33,818 nucleotides of DNA from Priapulus caudatus (lineage: Eukaryota > Priapulida > Priapulimorpha > Priapulimorphida > Priapulidae): positions 599,486-633,303 of the forward strand of contig NW_014577258.1 of assembly GCF_000485595.1 (NCBI RefSeq), in the 5' to 3' direction. How positions within the stretch are numbered: the stretch's first letter is position 1; each line of letters begins with the position of its first letter. Shown here one piece after another: positions 19,701 through 33,158 of the stretch. The position numbers were made by a program, and so were the translations under genes. The notes under the pieces are model-generated. The model worked only from the letters and a program-made list of their open reading frames with translations, ran no database searches and was not told the origin of the DNA.

Positions 19701-22700
19701 GACATTTTCGCACGCATGCTCGGCCGTACGCAATGCTATCATCAGTGATTTCGTAAACACGGACGCTTGTGATAAGGAACTTTTTGTCAGGGCTGTCTAT
19801 GTGCGTCCGTGATTAGTACGTGTGTTTTACTCCGTTTCCATGTTTAGTCCGTGGCCGTGGTTACACAGCTGACACCTCCATTTCATCTGGCGTCCAAAAC
19901 ATACGGGCCGCACAAATGTTTACGTCGTCGGCGACTTATCGCTTGACTCCTGGATGACATTTATGGCACGTAAATGAATATCAACAACCGATTTCAAGTC
20001 TTGTTTGTAATGTAACCAGCAGTGATATTGGACAAACTAATACGCGTTTGGCTATAAGTAATGTACTTATTAACTACACAAGGTGCCAGTTACTCTAGCA
20101 TTCGTCAACATTGCATAATTAATGGCCATATTATTCCTTTAACCGAAATACACGGTGACATGTACACTTACTATTTGTCAACATTTACAAATTGTGTGTA
20201 AATATAGAAGGATAACTCTTTGCTGCCTGCATGACTTCAGAATGAGATATTGCACAATGTTCTGATTATGTGCCACCAACTACATAATAATATTGCACGA
20301 CCTTCAATAAATATCTACTGGGTTTTGATTCCGTCAGAATACTGCGCAAGTCAAAATTTTCCTTCAATATTACCCACTAACGATCAATAATATTGTCAAT
20401 ATTCATTATTGACAATATTATTGTCAATGATATTGTTCGTGTATGGGCTGGTCAGCGACTGCGCGCTCGTGAATTTACTTGATGTGAATTATGAGAACTA
20501 AACTCACCGATTAAAACTAAGTCAATTGATCACTCAAGCAGCATGACATTTTGTTTTTTAAAAGCTCCCATTGTTGGTGCTAGAATCCTGGAGGCTATGA
20601 GCATGATTTAATAAAAAAGTTGTTCTCCGTTGACACCACACAATCCATTCAAATTTCAATGATTCATGGTTCAAAAGATTTAACTCTGGTGCATTCTTAC
20701 AATACGTAGATATCACTGACACTATTAAATATCGCAAATGGCTCAATCTTAGCACCCCGGATTAGTTTAGCACACATACAAAAACAGATTTTCATGATCT
20801 CAAACTAGGATTGTGCATCGAAAATTCACGTGACACTGAAGAGGTTACCAAGTGATGCATCAAGTTCTTAATATTACCAAAGTACCATTATTAACTTAAT
20901 AAATATGTAAAATCAATCTGTCCCTGCTGAAATCCATCGGGGCATTTAATGTGACGATGGATTAGCTAGGCATTATTTGAATTGATCTCAGTCAGCTTGA
21001 CTGTAGGCCATATCTCGTCAATATACAGCTTCCGATGATTAACGCAAACGAGATAACGTTTGCTCCATCATCCACCATGCATCGTGAACGTCGCGTGATT
21101 GTTGCAGGCCGAGTCCGACTTTGACCTCCAGCGACCTTACGACCTGATGGGCTTCATACGGCAAGAGCAGCGGGTCGAGCTCGTCGAATCGCTCCGGCTC
21201 GACCTCGTCAATCAGAAGAACATGATCGACGCGACCGAGGACAAGGAGACGGACCTGGAGGCAAAGTTCTACGCTCGCGACCTTGACTGCCTGCTGGCTG
21301 GGAAGCCCCTCACAGAGTTTGACCTCTACATGAGCACGGTGCTGCCGCTGGAGAAGAAGGGCTACCAGTGAGCGATCCGCCTCGATCGTGACTTCTGAAC
21401 AACAACTCGGCAGACGTATCTGTGGGCGTCCGATCAAAAATTCAGTCGATGCTTTGAGAATTTGGAGTCCTAACTTTGTAACAGATCGTTCGTAGTCCAA
21501 GGGAGTAATCCGAAGGAAATGAGGGTCTAACATTGATAAAATTGGCAGATCAACAGTCTAATTTGCAGTAGAAAAGGTTAATATTTTTTAGAAAAGGTTC
21601 ATGTTATTCGAAAAGGTTCATATATTTAGAATTTTAGGCTCTTTTTTCTGCTGAATAGTCTCTAGGACTGAATGTTATTTGTTATGACATGTATGAGGTT
21701 ATGTCTCTGGATTTTCAAACTATTGATTGGATTTTGGTCCGATGCTCACAGATAAATCAGCCTAGTCGATGTTCAGAAGTCACAACTGCGCATCTCTGCT
21801 TGCCACTTAGTGTAGTGGCACATTGAGTACAGTATATACTCTGTAACTGAAATCGAACCAAACTGTTTTCGTAGTGAAAGTGAATCTGAGTTTCTTATCC
21901 TTAATCTAAACGTAACTCTACCCATAACCCTTACCCTGATTTATAACCGTGACTCTAATCTATCCATAAATATAACCCTACCCCTTATTCTAATCATATT
22001 TCCTAACCCATCCCCTAAATTTAACTCTCACCTGAAAATCTATGCTCTTACAGATGTTACATCCCGAAGGTCTTGCATGTCAGAGGGTGTGGTCAAAATT
22101 GCCTAGAAGTTTTATAAATCCGTACTCGTAGCTGGCCTAGTGTGGTTAGTGATGTCTTAAATGAAATCCGATCTTTATTTTGACTTTAACATTTGTTATT
22201 GTTTGTTATTTAATCTGCAATTCTCGCTGTTTAGTGAGATATGGCTCACTGTATGTGCCACTAATGCGTTGTAGGATGCGTGATTGGCTGAAGACAATGC
22301 CGGAAATGCCAGGAGAGCTCGAGCCAGACTGCACTGCCATCATTGATCTTCCTTTCAGCATGAAGGCTTTTGAGCACCTACCTGTAAGTAAAAGCTAAGA
22401 GTTGCGTGAAGCTATGTGGTCATGCAAGATTTGACTTTAAACTGTTAGACATTTGTATTGTAAAATAAACAATAAATAATAACATACAATGTAATATTAA
22501 ATAACAATAATAAAAAACAATGCTCTCCATTGATCTAATGAATCATTGCACCGTGCTTTCCTATCTGATGGCGGTGCAAGAAAGTAAAAAGCTAAACAGA
22601 TCTAACTATATGCTGCTGTGCTTTTGTACAAAAGGTCATGCAAGAACGTAGGAAGCTGAGAGCAATGCCAGAGAAGGGACTCGAGAGCGCCATACTGGAA

Positions 22701-25700
22701 GGCGTCGACGTTGACACATGGGGGCGCCACCTCTACCCCAGTATGAGGAACAATCGGAAATCGTGGCTGTTCTTCAACATGGCTTCCTTCTACTGGAGGA
22801 TGAAGGGCGAAGCTTACCAGGCAATTGAGTGCATTCGACGGGCACTACACTTTGCACCAAGGTAAAATAAATCGTTCGGTCGCAATTTTCATATTCGAAG
22901 TCGGAAGTGTCTGGTGTAATCTGCTCTGTGAGTATGCCACGGAAACGTCGGTACGCCATCTGAAAAAGCCGTGAAAGGTGCTTACGCGGGTAAATATTTC
23001 TCCATGGGAATTAAAGCGACACTTTTTCTTGCGTTCTTGCTTTTGTCCTCGGACGTGACGACCATTTGTGCTTTCAGAGAGCACACCGACTTTGCGCTGG
23101 TGAATCTCGCAAACGTGCTGCACCGCGCGCAGCACTCGCAGGAGGCGCTAGTGGTGCTCAAGGTTTCGCTGGACGTCGCTCCTGAGCTCATGGTGAATCA
23201 CTTCACGTTGGGTAACGTGTACGCGGTAAGTGCCAGCGTCTCGCACCCTCGCTTCTCTGCTCGCGCCCGTTCAGTTTACGTCGCTCGCACTGCTGCAGCC
23301 TACCTACAACAGGTCTGAAGGCTCACTCACGGTAACAGTGGTGATGATAATGATGATAGTGATGATAGTGATGGTTTTAATATTGATGGCATGCTGATGA
23401 TGGTAATGATGATGGTTATGGTGCCTAATCGATCATGTCCACCTAGCGGAGGTTTGTGACCCAAGATGAAGAATTGTGTATCGGGGAGAAAAACTAATTT
23501 TTCCGGAAATAGCCGAACGGTAGTAGGGCACAACTTCGGGATCGCTCGGGTCCATAATACACATGTGTACACACGCATTGTGAACCCTAACCCTAACCCT
23601 AACCCTAACCCTAACCCTAACCCTAATCCTAATCTAACCCTAACCCAAAACATAAAAATAAAAAAATAAAATAAATAAAAAATAAACAGATGGATTACTC
23701 TGGTATGTAAAATGAGTATTTCTCCCTGGTGCAATAACCCAAGATGAATGCCGTGTGTTGCGCGGTGGTAAAACTCTTCGTCGTCACAGTCGTACGTTAG
23801 TGAATAAATGCTATATGTTCCTGTGAGATTGGTCTTCTAAGTAAACTGAAGTTACTAGCTGAGCCTAGCCAACGACGGCAGCTACGTTCTAGGTAGTGGT
23901 AAATCCGTTGTGATTGTGATGTTGGTATATTAAATACGGTTGCAGGTGCTTGGCGACTACAACAGCTCAGTGCTACACTTTGAACACACTGTGAACATTC
24001 AGCCAGACTTTGAGGAGGCAGAGGAAGCATGGAAGAGAAGCCATGCTGTCCTCTGTCATAGCAAGCTGGAGATGGCACTGGAAGAGCAGCACAAGTAATC
24101 CAGCACAGACCGTTACACTCTATAGTCTTTGCCCCACATTCACAGTTTTTTGTGAAGTTATTTCTTAGCTGCCAGCTATACCAACATACCTCACCAGTAT
24201 TTCGAAGCTGTCTGACATTTCTCTGCTGATGTTTTAAATCTCAGGATCTGTTTTGCAAAATCTGTAGATGGAGAATGCGAAAAAGAACAGGGTAAATAAT
24301 GGCAGATAGACGGATTTTAAACCAGGGTTAGAATAATCTCTAAATCTTGACTCGTTTCTGTACAGGTCTCTTCAGCGCACGCTGGAAGAGCTAAAAGAAT
24401 ACCAGACAAAGCATGAGAAGTGGATGAAACAACAACAGAGGCTCCTCCTGGTGAGAGAAAAACCAGACGCCATCTCCAGGAAGAAGGTGTTTTATGAAAA
24501 GTTCAAAGCCAAAGAGCACTGGAGTCAGCAGTGTGAGTGACTCTCAATACGATAGCCCTCGTAACATAGAATCGTATCAATATTGGTATAAAACTGTTCA
24601 CAACCTATAAACAATAGAGAAATATATCAGTAAGCATCAGACACTGGTGCATAAGACTGGAGTAGATAACAGCTAGACCTCCCATAGCAGCTTTCGATGA
24701 AACCCATGCACGCATCATATTTGCAGCGGGGGATGAGCAGACAGGGTGCAGGAAGCAAATAAAAGAGAATGGGCACGTGCTGATCAGCTGTACCCTGGAT
24801 ACCAAGAGCCTTCATGCTGTCAGGAAGACCAGAGCTACAGCCACGACTGAGAAGGTGAGCTGACCCTGGCATTCAACTTATGCAAGGATATTAAAGACAC
24901 TCCAACTAGCATTTTGTTTTACCTGGACATTCGTTGTCGAATGTCAGTTCTGACCACATTTGCAAATGTCGCCACTGCACGTGTGAGGTTGCAATTTGGC
25001 GACAGAGTAATTAATTAATGTAATTAATTATGCGTCATTAAGGAGCCGCCCCCAGGGAAGCAGCGTGGCAACCACAGCAAGCCCACGGCAGATCCTCTAT
25101 ACACAGAGGAGAACACGCAGCCGTCGCCTTTCGACGATCCCGATTGGCCGAGCCAGGAGGACTGCGCGACTCACGTGCGAAATTTTCCGCAGGCCAAGGA
25201 ATTTCCGGCAGAGTTTCTGCCTGCGGAGAACAAAGGCTTCGAGTGAGTGATATTCGTCTGCCAGCACCTTTATTCCGCCGGTCAAAACAGCATTCCTGCG
25301 AAACTCATTTTCTTCTCGACAGCCGGTGTGTTACGGAGAATTTCGAGTTCCAAACTCTGTGCTTTCGCATCTACATTTAAATGTGTGCCGACGACTTTTG
25401 GTCAGCATCCTCTTAATCTCATCATTCGTGTGCGAAGACAGCAGATTTTCTGTCAGATCTACTCGAGTACTGATGTTGTGCAACGAAAGCAAAGGGTTGT
25501 GCTTATGTTGTTCCAATGACAATGTCGCCTTTGCTCGTCATACCACTCCACATGGGTCCCTTTGCCTGAACCACAGTGAATGATTAAGAAGCAATGTCAA
25601 GGATATCACTACTTTTTTCCGCGAAGTGTTACGGCGTCGCAGCTAGGACTTGTGATGGTCGTAACCGTTAACGATTTTCTCGACAACCCCTGATTTGAAT

Positions 25701-28700
25701 TTCTGCGTCGCAGCGTGAGAGCACTGCTAGGCGAGGCGCAGGGGTTGGCGGCCGGTGCGCAGCACGCCTTGCCTTGGTTCCCGCCGCACTGTGATATCAT
25801 GAAGGGCGAGTCGGCCGATCACCTGCCAGACTTCGGTTCCCTGCTCGAGATGTCAAAGGTGGCGCCTGAGCAACGGCTAAAGCGAGTAAGTGCACTAGTG
25901 TTGGAGATCGGTCCAAATTTTATGATCGATCGTCGGTTTTACAAAACGACCGATGATCGATTAATCATCGATCATTTTAGATTGCGGCGACGTCGCGGTG
26001 ACGCCGCGTCATCGTCGATACAACCGGTGTATTGCGAAGGAATATTGACATTCTGACATTATGGTATGTGTAGCTAGTATTTAATGGTAAGTAAATTAAG
26101 GATACTGTTGGCATGATTGTATGTGTAGCTAGTATTTAATGGTAAGTAAATTAAGGATACTGTTAGGGTTACGGATGGGTAACACTCTAAAGGGCATTGC
26201 AACATAACTGCTCATCAAATTCAATAAAAAAAAAGAAGAAGAAAAGTTCGTCGGTTGTCAGATTTTCTACTCGATTAATCAACTCGGCAGCCCAAACGAG
26301 TAATGATCGACGAATTCGATTAATCGGAACACCACTAAAGTGCACGCAGACATTATACGGAAGCATGCGCTGGGGGGTGGGAATGGGTGATTCTGCAAAC
26401 AGCTAGGGTCTGTGGGTATACTGTTGGTGTTTAGATAACATCTCCGTGGCTATGGTCGACATGGGAGGTCTTCTAGAGGCAGTAAAGCGCTTATTTTCTG
26501 AATTTTGTAGTGGCGCCACTATAAAGACAAAAAGGCTTGTCCCTCCGCATGTACACTGAATATTGAGACATATCTGTCGTCGTGGTGTCATGGCAGTCGG
26601 CTCTTTGTGAACTAATACACTTATGCCACACGAGAAGCAAACTGTCTGGGTTCATAAATTTTTCACGCATTTGATCCACTTTGATTAAGTTATCAGAGCA
26701 TCCTCCAACGACTATGTTTGTGTTTCTTCACTTGCAGTTTCTCCTTGGTTACGTCAATGATGGAAACGCAAATCTGGAGGAGGTAGGCCAGCGGATACTC
26801 TCCGCCCTCAAGCAGGTACGCTAAGTAGCAACTAGTAGTAAGTAATTCAGGTAGGTCCCGTTTTATGATGGTCCATTTTACGACTTTTCACATTAACGAC
26901 CTTATCAAAATGACCTGAAAAATAAAACAAAAAAATAACAAAAAAATCTCAACTCAATAACACATCGCAGCAACGCCTGTGAGTCCAAACACACGATCAA
27001 ACTCTACGACAGATGGCGCTCTTGCTCTGGGTCAATTCACCACTGCCACAAGTAGATTTCCGTGAGAATATTCTAACGCTTTTTTACCACAAGTTTTACA
27101 GCGGCCAGGTTACTCGTATCCTATGTAATAAGATTTGTACTAATAAAAGTTGCAAAGATATTAAAAATCAGACCATTATTTCATGAAAAATTTGATGAAA
27201 TAGTGATAAGAAATAGTGCGCGGGTTGTGCGCCCATTTACCGAGCTATCAAATCATACGCTGTTTACAAATCGCCATTCGCTGGATTTTTCTGGAGCTCC
27301 GCCCACTTTAAAAATAGTGCTAGCCTTGCGGCAGTGGTATCCTGAGTTGTACGAAGGGGGCACTGCATGCAGTTTGACACACAATATGTGCTTGTTTTAT
27401 TTTTTGTGGTGCATTGTTTATTTTTTGTGGTGCATTGTGGGAGGATTAGTCTTGTTTTACGACTTTTCATTTTACGACCCTGTTTTACTGGAACCTAACC
27501 CTGTCGTAAAAATTGGACCTACCTGTAGTTACAAAACATTAGCATCTCCATGTGGTCAACAGTCCCGCATTTCACCTTTGCAACGGAAATTAAATAGTAT
27601 AAAAATTCCACGTCTTTTATTCAACCAAATTGTGTCAGAGACCATTAAAAGAAACAAGTTACGAGTTTCTCATACACAGTGTATGGAGGTCTAGTCTATG
27701 GGGAAAAGTTCATGTTAGGACTAATGTCAAGAATAAGTTCGTTTCTTATCATTGTTGCGAGTTTGCACTGTGCTGTTCACACGCGTTGACTGGCTGCTTG
27801 CGGTTACAGGAGCTAGGTGCACCGTGGCTACTCTACAACCTGGCGGGACTCTACTGGCATGCTGCAGGCGACGGCAGGCAGAGCGCGGCGTGCTACCAGC
27901 GCAGTGTCCGCCTTGTGCCCAACCACTACGCCGACGTGCCGTACACAAACATGGCGGCGCTGACGCTGCGAGCGGTCGCGCGGCCGCCGAGCCCAAACAT
28001 GGCCGCCAAGCTGCTCTCTGTCTCGCTTGCCGTGAACCCCTACGAGGTGGGTACCACCACCAGTGGGCGCTACCTGGCGTCGCCGCTCGCGTGATTGCAC
28101 CGCTCGCGATTGTGGTGTGGTCGTGAATCGGTTATTGATTCCGATTCGATCGTTGGGTCAGCGTGTTTCGTCTAGCATGTACCTGAGCAGTGAGAATGTA
28201 CGTAGAATTTGTGTTCACTGTGCGGCTCGCTGTGTGTTCACTGTTGGCATGGATTGCAATAATTGCGATTGATTACAGATTGTTTTGATCGCCGTATCTT
28301 TCCAGCCAGTAACCAACTACCTTTTCGGGAACATGCTAGCGCTTCAAGGGAACATGTCTGGTGCGGCCAGCTACCACCAGGTGGCACTGCGGCAAGATCC
28401 CGACCTTGCTGCCGCTCAGCAGACGCTCCGAGCGATCCGGTGCTACGAACGCTTTCACATGGTTCGTAGCTAGAGGGCGCCAGTTACTCGATGGTTCAGT
28501 CGCCAATGGTTGTTGTTCGGATTAGTCTGTTGTTGTTGTTGTTGTTGCTGTTGTTGTTGTTGTTGTTGTTGTTATTGTTGTTGCTGTCATTGTTGTTGTT
28601 ATTTGTGTCATTGCTGCTACTGTTCTTGTTACTGGTTTTGCTACCCCTATTCTCATTTGGTTGTTGTCGTTGTTCTTGTTTTTGTCGCCATTGCAGTTGT

Positions 28701-30792
28701 CGCTGTTTCTTCTACTGTCGTCGTCATTGATCATTGATCCATCCTTGCATCTGTTGTAACAGCAATTTCCTTTATACCTTGCTGCAGCGACAGAGGGATG
28801 AAGCAGAGGGCTTCAGCATGGCTGATGATGTGCCGGAGGAGGAGGAGGCTGGCACATTCAGCAGCATCATCAACGGCTTTGTTTGCGTGAGCCTCGGTGG
28901 TGTGGAGCACTGCGCGCTGCGGCAGTCGCTGCAGGAAGAGTGCTGCTCCCTGCTGGGATCTCCCGCCGGCGACCTGTTAGAGTTTGGTAAGAGACATGTT
29001 AGAGTTTGGTAAGAGACATGCTTAGAATCAGCTTAGAATTACAGTAGGTTACTTGAGAGGGTAGGTTAATGGAGTTCAGTAAGAGGGGTGTTAGAATTCG
29101 CTTAGAACTGGCTTAGAATTAACTGAGGTGACTTGTCAGAATTGGTTTAGACTTGGCTTAAAACTAGATGGGGTTAACGTGTTCGAAATCGTTTACATTT
29201 AGCTTAAAATTAGTATGGGGTGACGTGTTAGAGTTAGCTTAGACTTCGTGTGTACACTGAAAACGCAAAGCATGACGTCATAACCTTTCAAGTTCGTTGC
29301 CTTCACATTTTCTTGGTCTGATTCCTACAAATTTTCGTCGAGTTTTATCGAATGTTTATGGATTTCGTTGCCGAGTAGCCACATGTGTTTTTGGGCGCGC
29401 CAGACGAGTGCCTTGTGGATCGGCAGGCAGCCTGCTAGACTATGCCCAGCCTCGATCCACTTCGAACTGTGCTCGACAATCCACTGGAATCAGTGTGTTA
29501 GCCAGAAACCCGTCTACCCGTCTTTTGGCCGGCCTGTTCTTGGATGAGACAGATGAAATTTGATAGAGACGGCATGAGGGCGGCCCAATTTTATATATTA
29601 CACACCTTGTATAACTGACAACAGTGCTTATAAGAATATAGAATCATATCGGATTCCTGTCTTTTTGGCATTTCAGACTAAATTTCCTCAATTTTAAAGT
29701 GAAGACCTCCCTCCTAGGGCGCTTACCGCCCGCAGCATCCTCACTTCGCTCAGATGGTGAGACTCGATCCCTGATTATTTTTCCTGCTAACACCCTGACT
29801 GGATTGCTGTCGGCGGACGGGTTGAGGCGGAGGGGGGATGGTATCCAATAGCCGTCCGAGTCAAGGAGTTAAATATAACAAGGAGAGGAAGCGGATTGGC
29901 TGTGTGCTTTTCGCCTCAAGGGCGCCATCTATGGACCATAATCAGCTGAAACGGCTGTGCAGACCGAACCCAGAGACAATAGAACACTAATCTGTTCTAG
30001 GGTCTCTGCCGAACCCAAATTTGGGCCAGATATGGCGGCGCTTCCTCTCCTTGCTATATTTAGCTCCTTGGTCCGAGTCACGTCTGCACGTCGATCGACG
30101 TCGCTTGTTTTCGCAGACGCTCTTCGAATTTCAGACGGCTGTTCGAGCATGGAGTCGAGCGTGCTGCCGCGGCAGCAGCTGTGCCGCGCATTGTACAAGC
30201 AGGACCTCAGCGTGTGCGCCGTGACCCCGGCCAAACGCGTCGACACGACGACGACGGCTGCTACGCCGACGACGAGTGTTGGCCACGACGACCGACTCGG
30301 CCATGCAGACGAGTATGAGGCCAGCGATGTATCGCTAGCCGTCGACATCAGTGCTGCAGAGTAGGTTGATTACAGTGAGGTTACACAGTCACGTGTTAAG
30401 AGTTAGAATACAGAGAGGTGATCGGGTAAACAGTTAAGAGTTAGACTAGACAGAGGTTTACTCGGTACCGATTCGGCTGTCTGTCAGAGCGAGATAGCCA
30501 CGCCCCTTGGATATTGTTGCCAGGGTGGTCGGGGTGGTCAAATTGCCGATTTTGCTGTGCTTCGTTGCTCAGCAATATTTTCAGAGTGCCGCTGTTGCTA
30601 ATTGCTAATACTGATTGGCTAGAGTCACGCCATTTAGTGCTAGACCAGGCATTCAGTTGAAATACAGTTTGGTACATAGTATTGCTTGGTGTGTTGCCCA
30701 ATACTGTGAGCACATACTGTGGCCTGCTTAAGGAAAGTACGAGCAGATGAACTGTGTTAGTCTAATTAAGATGTCTTGATCCCTACAGGTCC

Positions 30793-30824
<32 letters not shown>

Positions 30825-32579
30825 CGAGGAGGAGGATCAAAACGAAGAGAAGAAGAGAGTTGATGCCTCCGTCCAGGAGGAGGATGTGGAAGGGGAGGAG
30901 GAAGTGGAGGAAGAGGAGGAAGGAGAGGAGGGCGTTCCTCGGGCCTACACGTCAGAAAGTCCGGTTAACGAGGAGATGCTGACTGAGCCGATACAGGTAA
31001 CATCCAGCCACCAGCGTGATAGGGCATCTCTAGCAAATGGACATCTGTCTATAAAGGATACGTTTGGGGGTTTCCCTTATTACCCTTATATTCAGGCGTG
31101 ATAGCATCTGACCAAACACTGCTATAACGTCCCACACTATGCACGTCTATGTACTGTTGCTGTCTTTGTGCTATGTGCTATGCTAGATCAAAACGACAGC
31201 TATGTGCTATAGTCTGTGTGCTGTTGACGTGCCGAGTAGCCAACACGTTGTTCGCAAAAGAATCCCATACGCATTCCAAGCTACCGCTTTCATCTAAGCC
31301 GGTGTTGTCTGCTCTGTTGTTGACAGCCAGCGCCGGTCGGCATCCTGCAGAGGGCAGCAGTGGAGTCGGACGGCTTGCTGCATCTCGAACCGCCGAAGGA
31401 GCCGAGCTCACGCGACTACGCGCCCGCACGCATGCCGGGCGTGCGCGACGACGACCTCCCAGGTAGTCTGCACTCGCGTCGTGGACAAATACGTCCGATT
31501 TTAGTGTTATTATTATATTTAGATGTGATAGAATTCACCAAAACGAACGAATGTATCTAATTTAGGTCGCTTAAATAGACATCTATATATGTATATCTAT
31601 CTATCTATATATATATATGTATATATACATATACAAACATATATATGTATGTATATATGTATATATATGTATATATATATATATAATACAATTAACGTAA
31701 TATATGCTAGTGCCATTATGCGATTTACTGTCGCTCTTTACTGCGATGACACAATATCCTGATATCTGTCAGTACGTTCTTTGCATTCTCAGAGCATCTT
31801 TTTGAGCCGGACATCAGCGCGGAGGTGGCAATGTGGACGACGCGTCCGTCCGACTGTAGCAAGCTGAAACAGGTGAACATCAAGAAGTTTGCAAGCACCT
31901 GGCTGTCCGTCTCAACTAAAAACATCAAGTAGGTAGCGAGACACTTCTAGAAGTGGGGAGGGCGGGAATCGCAAGCGAATAGCAGATGTGTAGTAGTGGC
32001 TCTCTCCAGTTCCAGACGCATGATGCTTGTGATTGGTGGTTTTGCCACATACATCGTACATGGCAACATATGCAGGGTTGTGATTGGTGGTTTTTCAGCA
32101 TATACGCGACGTCACATGCCGCGTGCGATTGGTGGTTTTTTTCAGCATACACGACGTCACATGCCGTGTGTCATTGGTGGGTTTTTCAGCATACACGCGA
32201 CGTCACACGCCGCGTGCGATTGGTGGTTTTTTTCAGCATACACGACCACGTCGATTTTGCGGAGGACATAGGTGACGTGACCCCTCAGCAGCCGCTGTGC
32301 AGGATGACCGTCCCACACAGCGCGCTCATGTTCGACCACCTGAGCGGCATCTCCGGCCGCGCACAGCTCGCCTACAGCCACGAGCTCGGTCTGAAGGAAG
32401 TGCTGCAGATGCTGGGAGGCAGGCAGGAGAGCATGGGCACCGTGGCGACGCACATCGCACTCGCGCTGCAGAAGGTAGTAGTAGTAGTAGTTAGGCTTGC
32501 GTGTTCTTCATGCGATGGTGCGATCGTTGGGTGGGTGGGTGGTAGAAGAACTCTTTCCCTCTGTCTGTCTATCTGTCTG

Positions 32580-32628
<49 letters not shown>

Positions 32629-33110
32629 ATGTAGTAGCTTGTCTTATATATTCGTGCTTGAAGTGGCACTGCTGGGTTCGCGGGAACAGCGGGCTCGTTT
32701 TCCAAAATTGCACTTCTGCAGTCGAAGTTGCAGTGTGAAGATGGTTAGCCTAGGATGTGACTCGATAAAACTCCTGCTTCCGCTGTTCCAGCATCATACG
32801 AGAAGGCTTCTAGCGTAGGGCACGAGTTGGCGATATGAACGTGTTACGAGAGTGAAAATGAGTACTGTCATGGTTTCTTGCAGAATGAGACATCGTGGGT
32901 ACTGCAGACGCTGGCGGCGCTCTACTGGAGGGTGCAGGGTCGCGCAACCGAAGCCATAGATTGTCTGAGGCAGGCCCTGCACCATGCACCGAGACACACG
33001 AAGGTACGGAACTCTCATGCGGCCTCGGTCGCACCAGTGTTTCCCCCCCAACGTTTATGATGTAAATAGGTAACTGTTTCCCAGTCCCCATGTTTATAGG
33101 AAGGAAAAAC

Positions 33111-33158
<48 letters not shown>

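Larger units (their letters stand above)
16734..21107. other. TTC17 intron 1: nest of transposon remnants
   Basis: No exon is recognised in 4.4 kb. Elements: 17188-17327, 17395-18373 (with 17499-18199 inside), 19041-19219 and 19464-20138, plus pieces of the repeat shared with the FKBP6 region. Trinucleotide runs (gtt, agt) lie at 16884-16922. An open frame of 145 codons at 18361-18798 is repeat sequence. Confidence 0.6.

Noticed and set aside
23585-23647. Chromosome end
   Set aside because: TTC17 exons in one continuous frame lie on both sides.
24450-24455. Donor-like CTG|gtgaga within exon 7
   Set aside because: It ends in phase 0, while exon 8 needs phase 1; the continuing frame is open to the consistent donor at 24533.
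27203-27694. 163-codon open frame
   Set aside because: It lies mostly within the pogo-like element between TTC17 exons 11 and 12, with no domain.
28491-28737. Open frames of poly-Leu, poly-Cys and Thr-rich peptides
   Set aside because: They are translations of the TTG microsatellite in three frames.
31986-32738. 250-codon open frame on the + strand
   Set aside because: It is exon 19 of TTC17 (32237-32474) extended by the open acceptor repeat on the left and the TC run on the right; only the exon portion matches the family.
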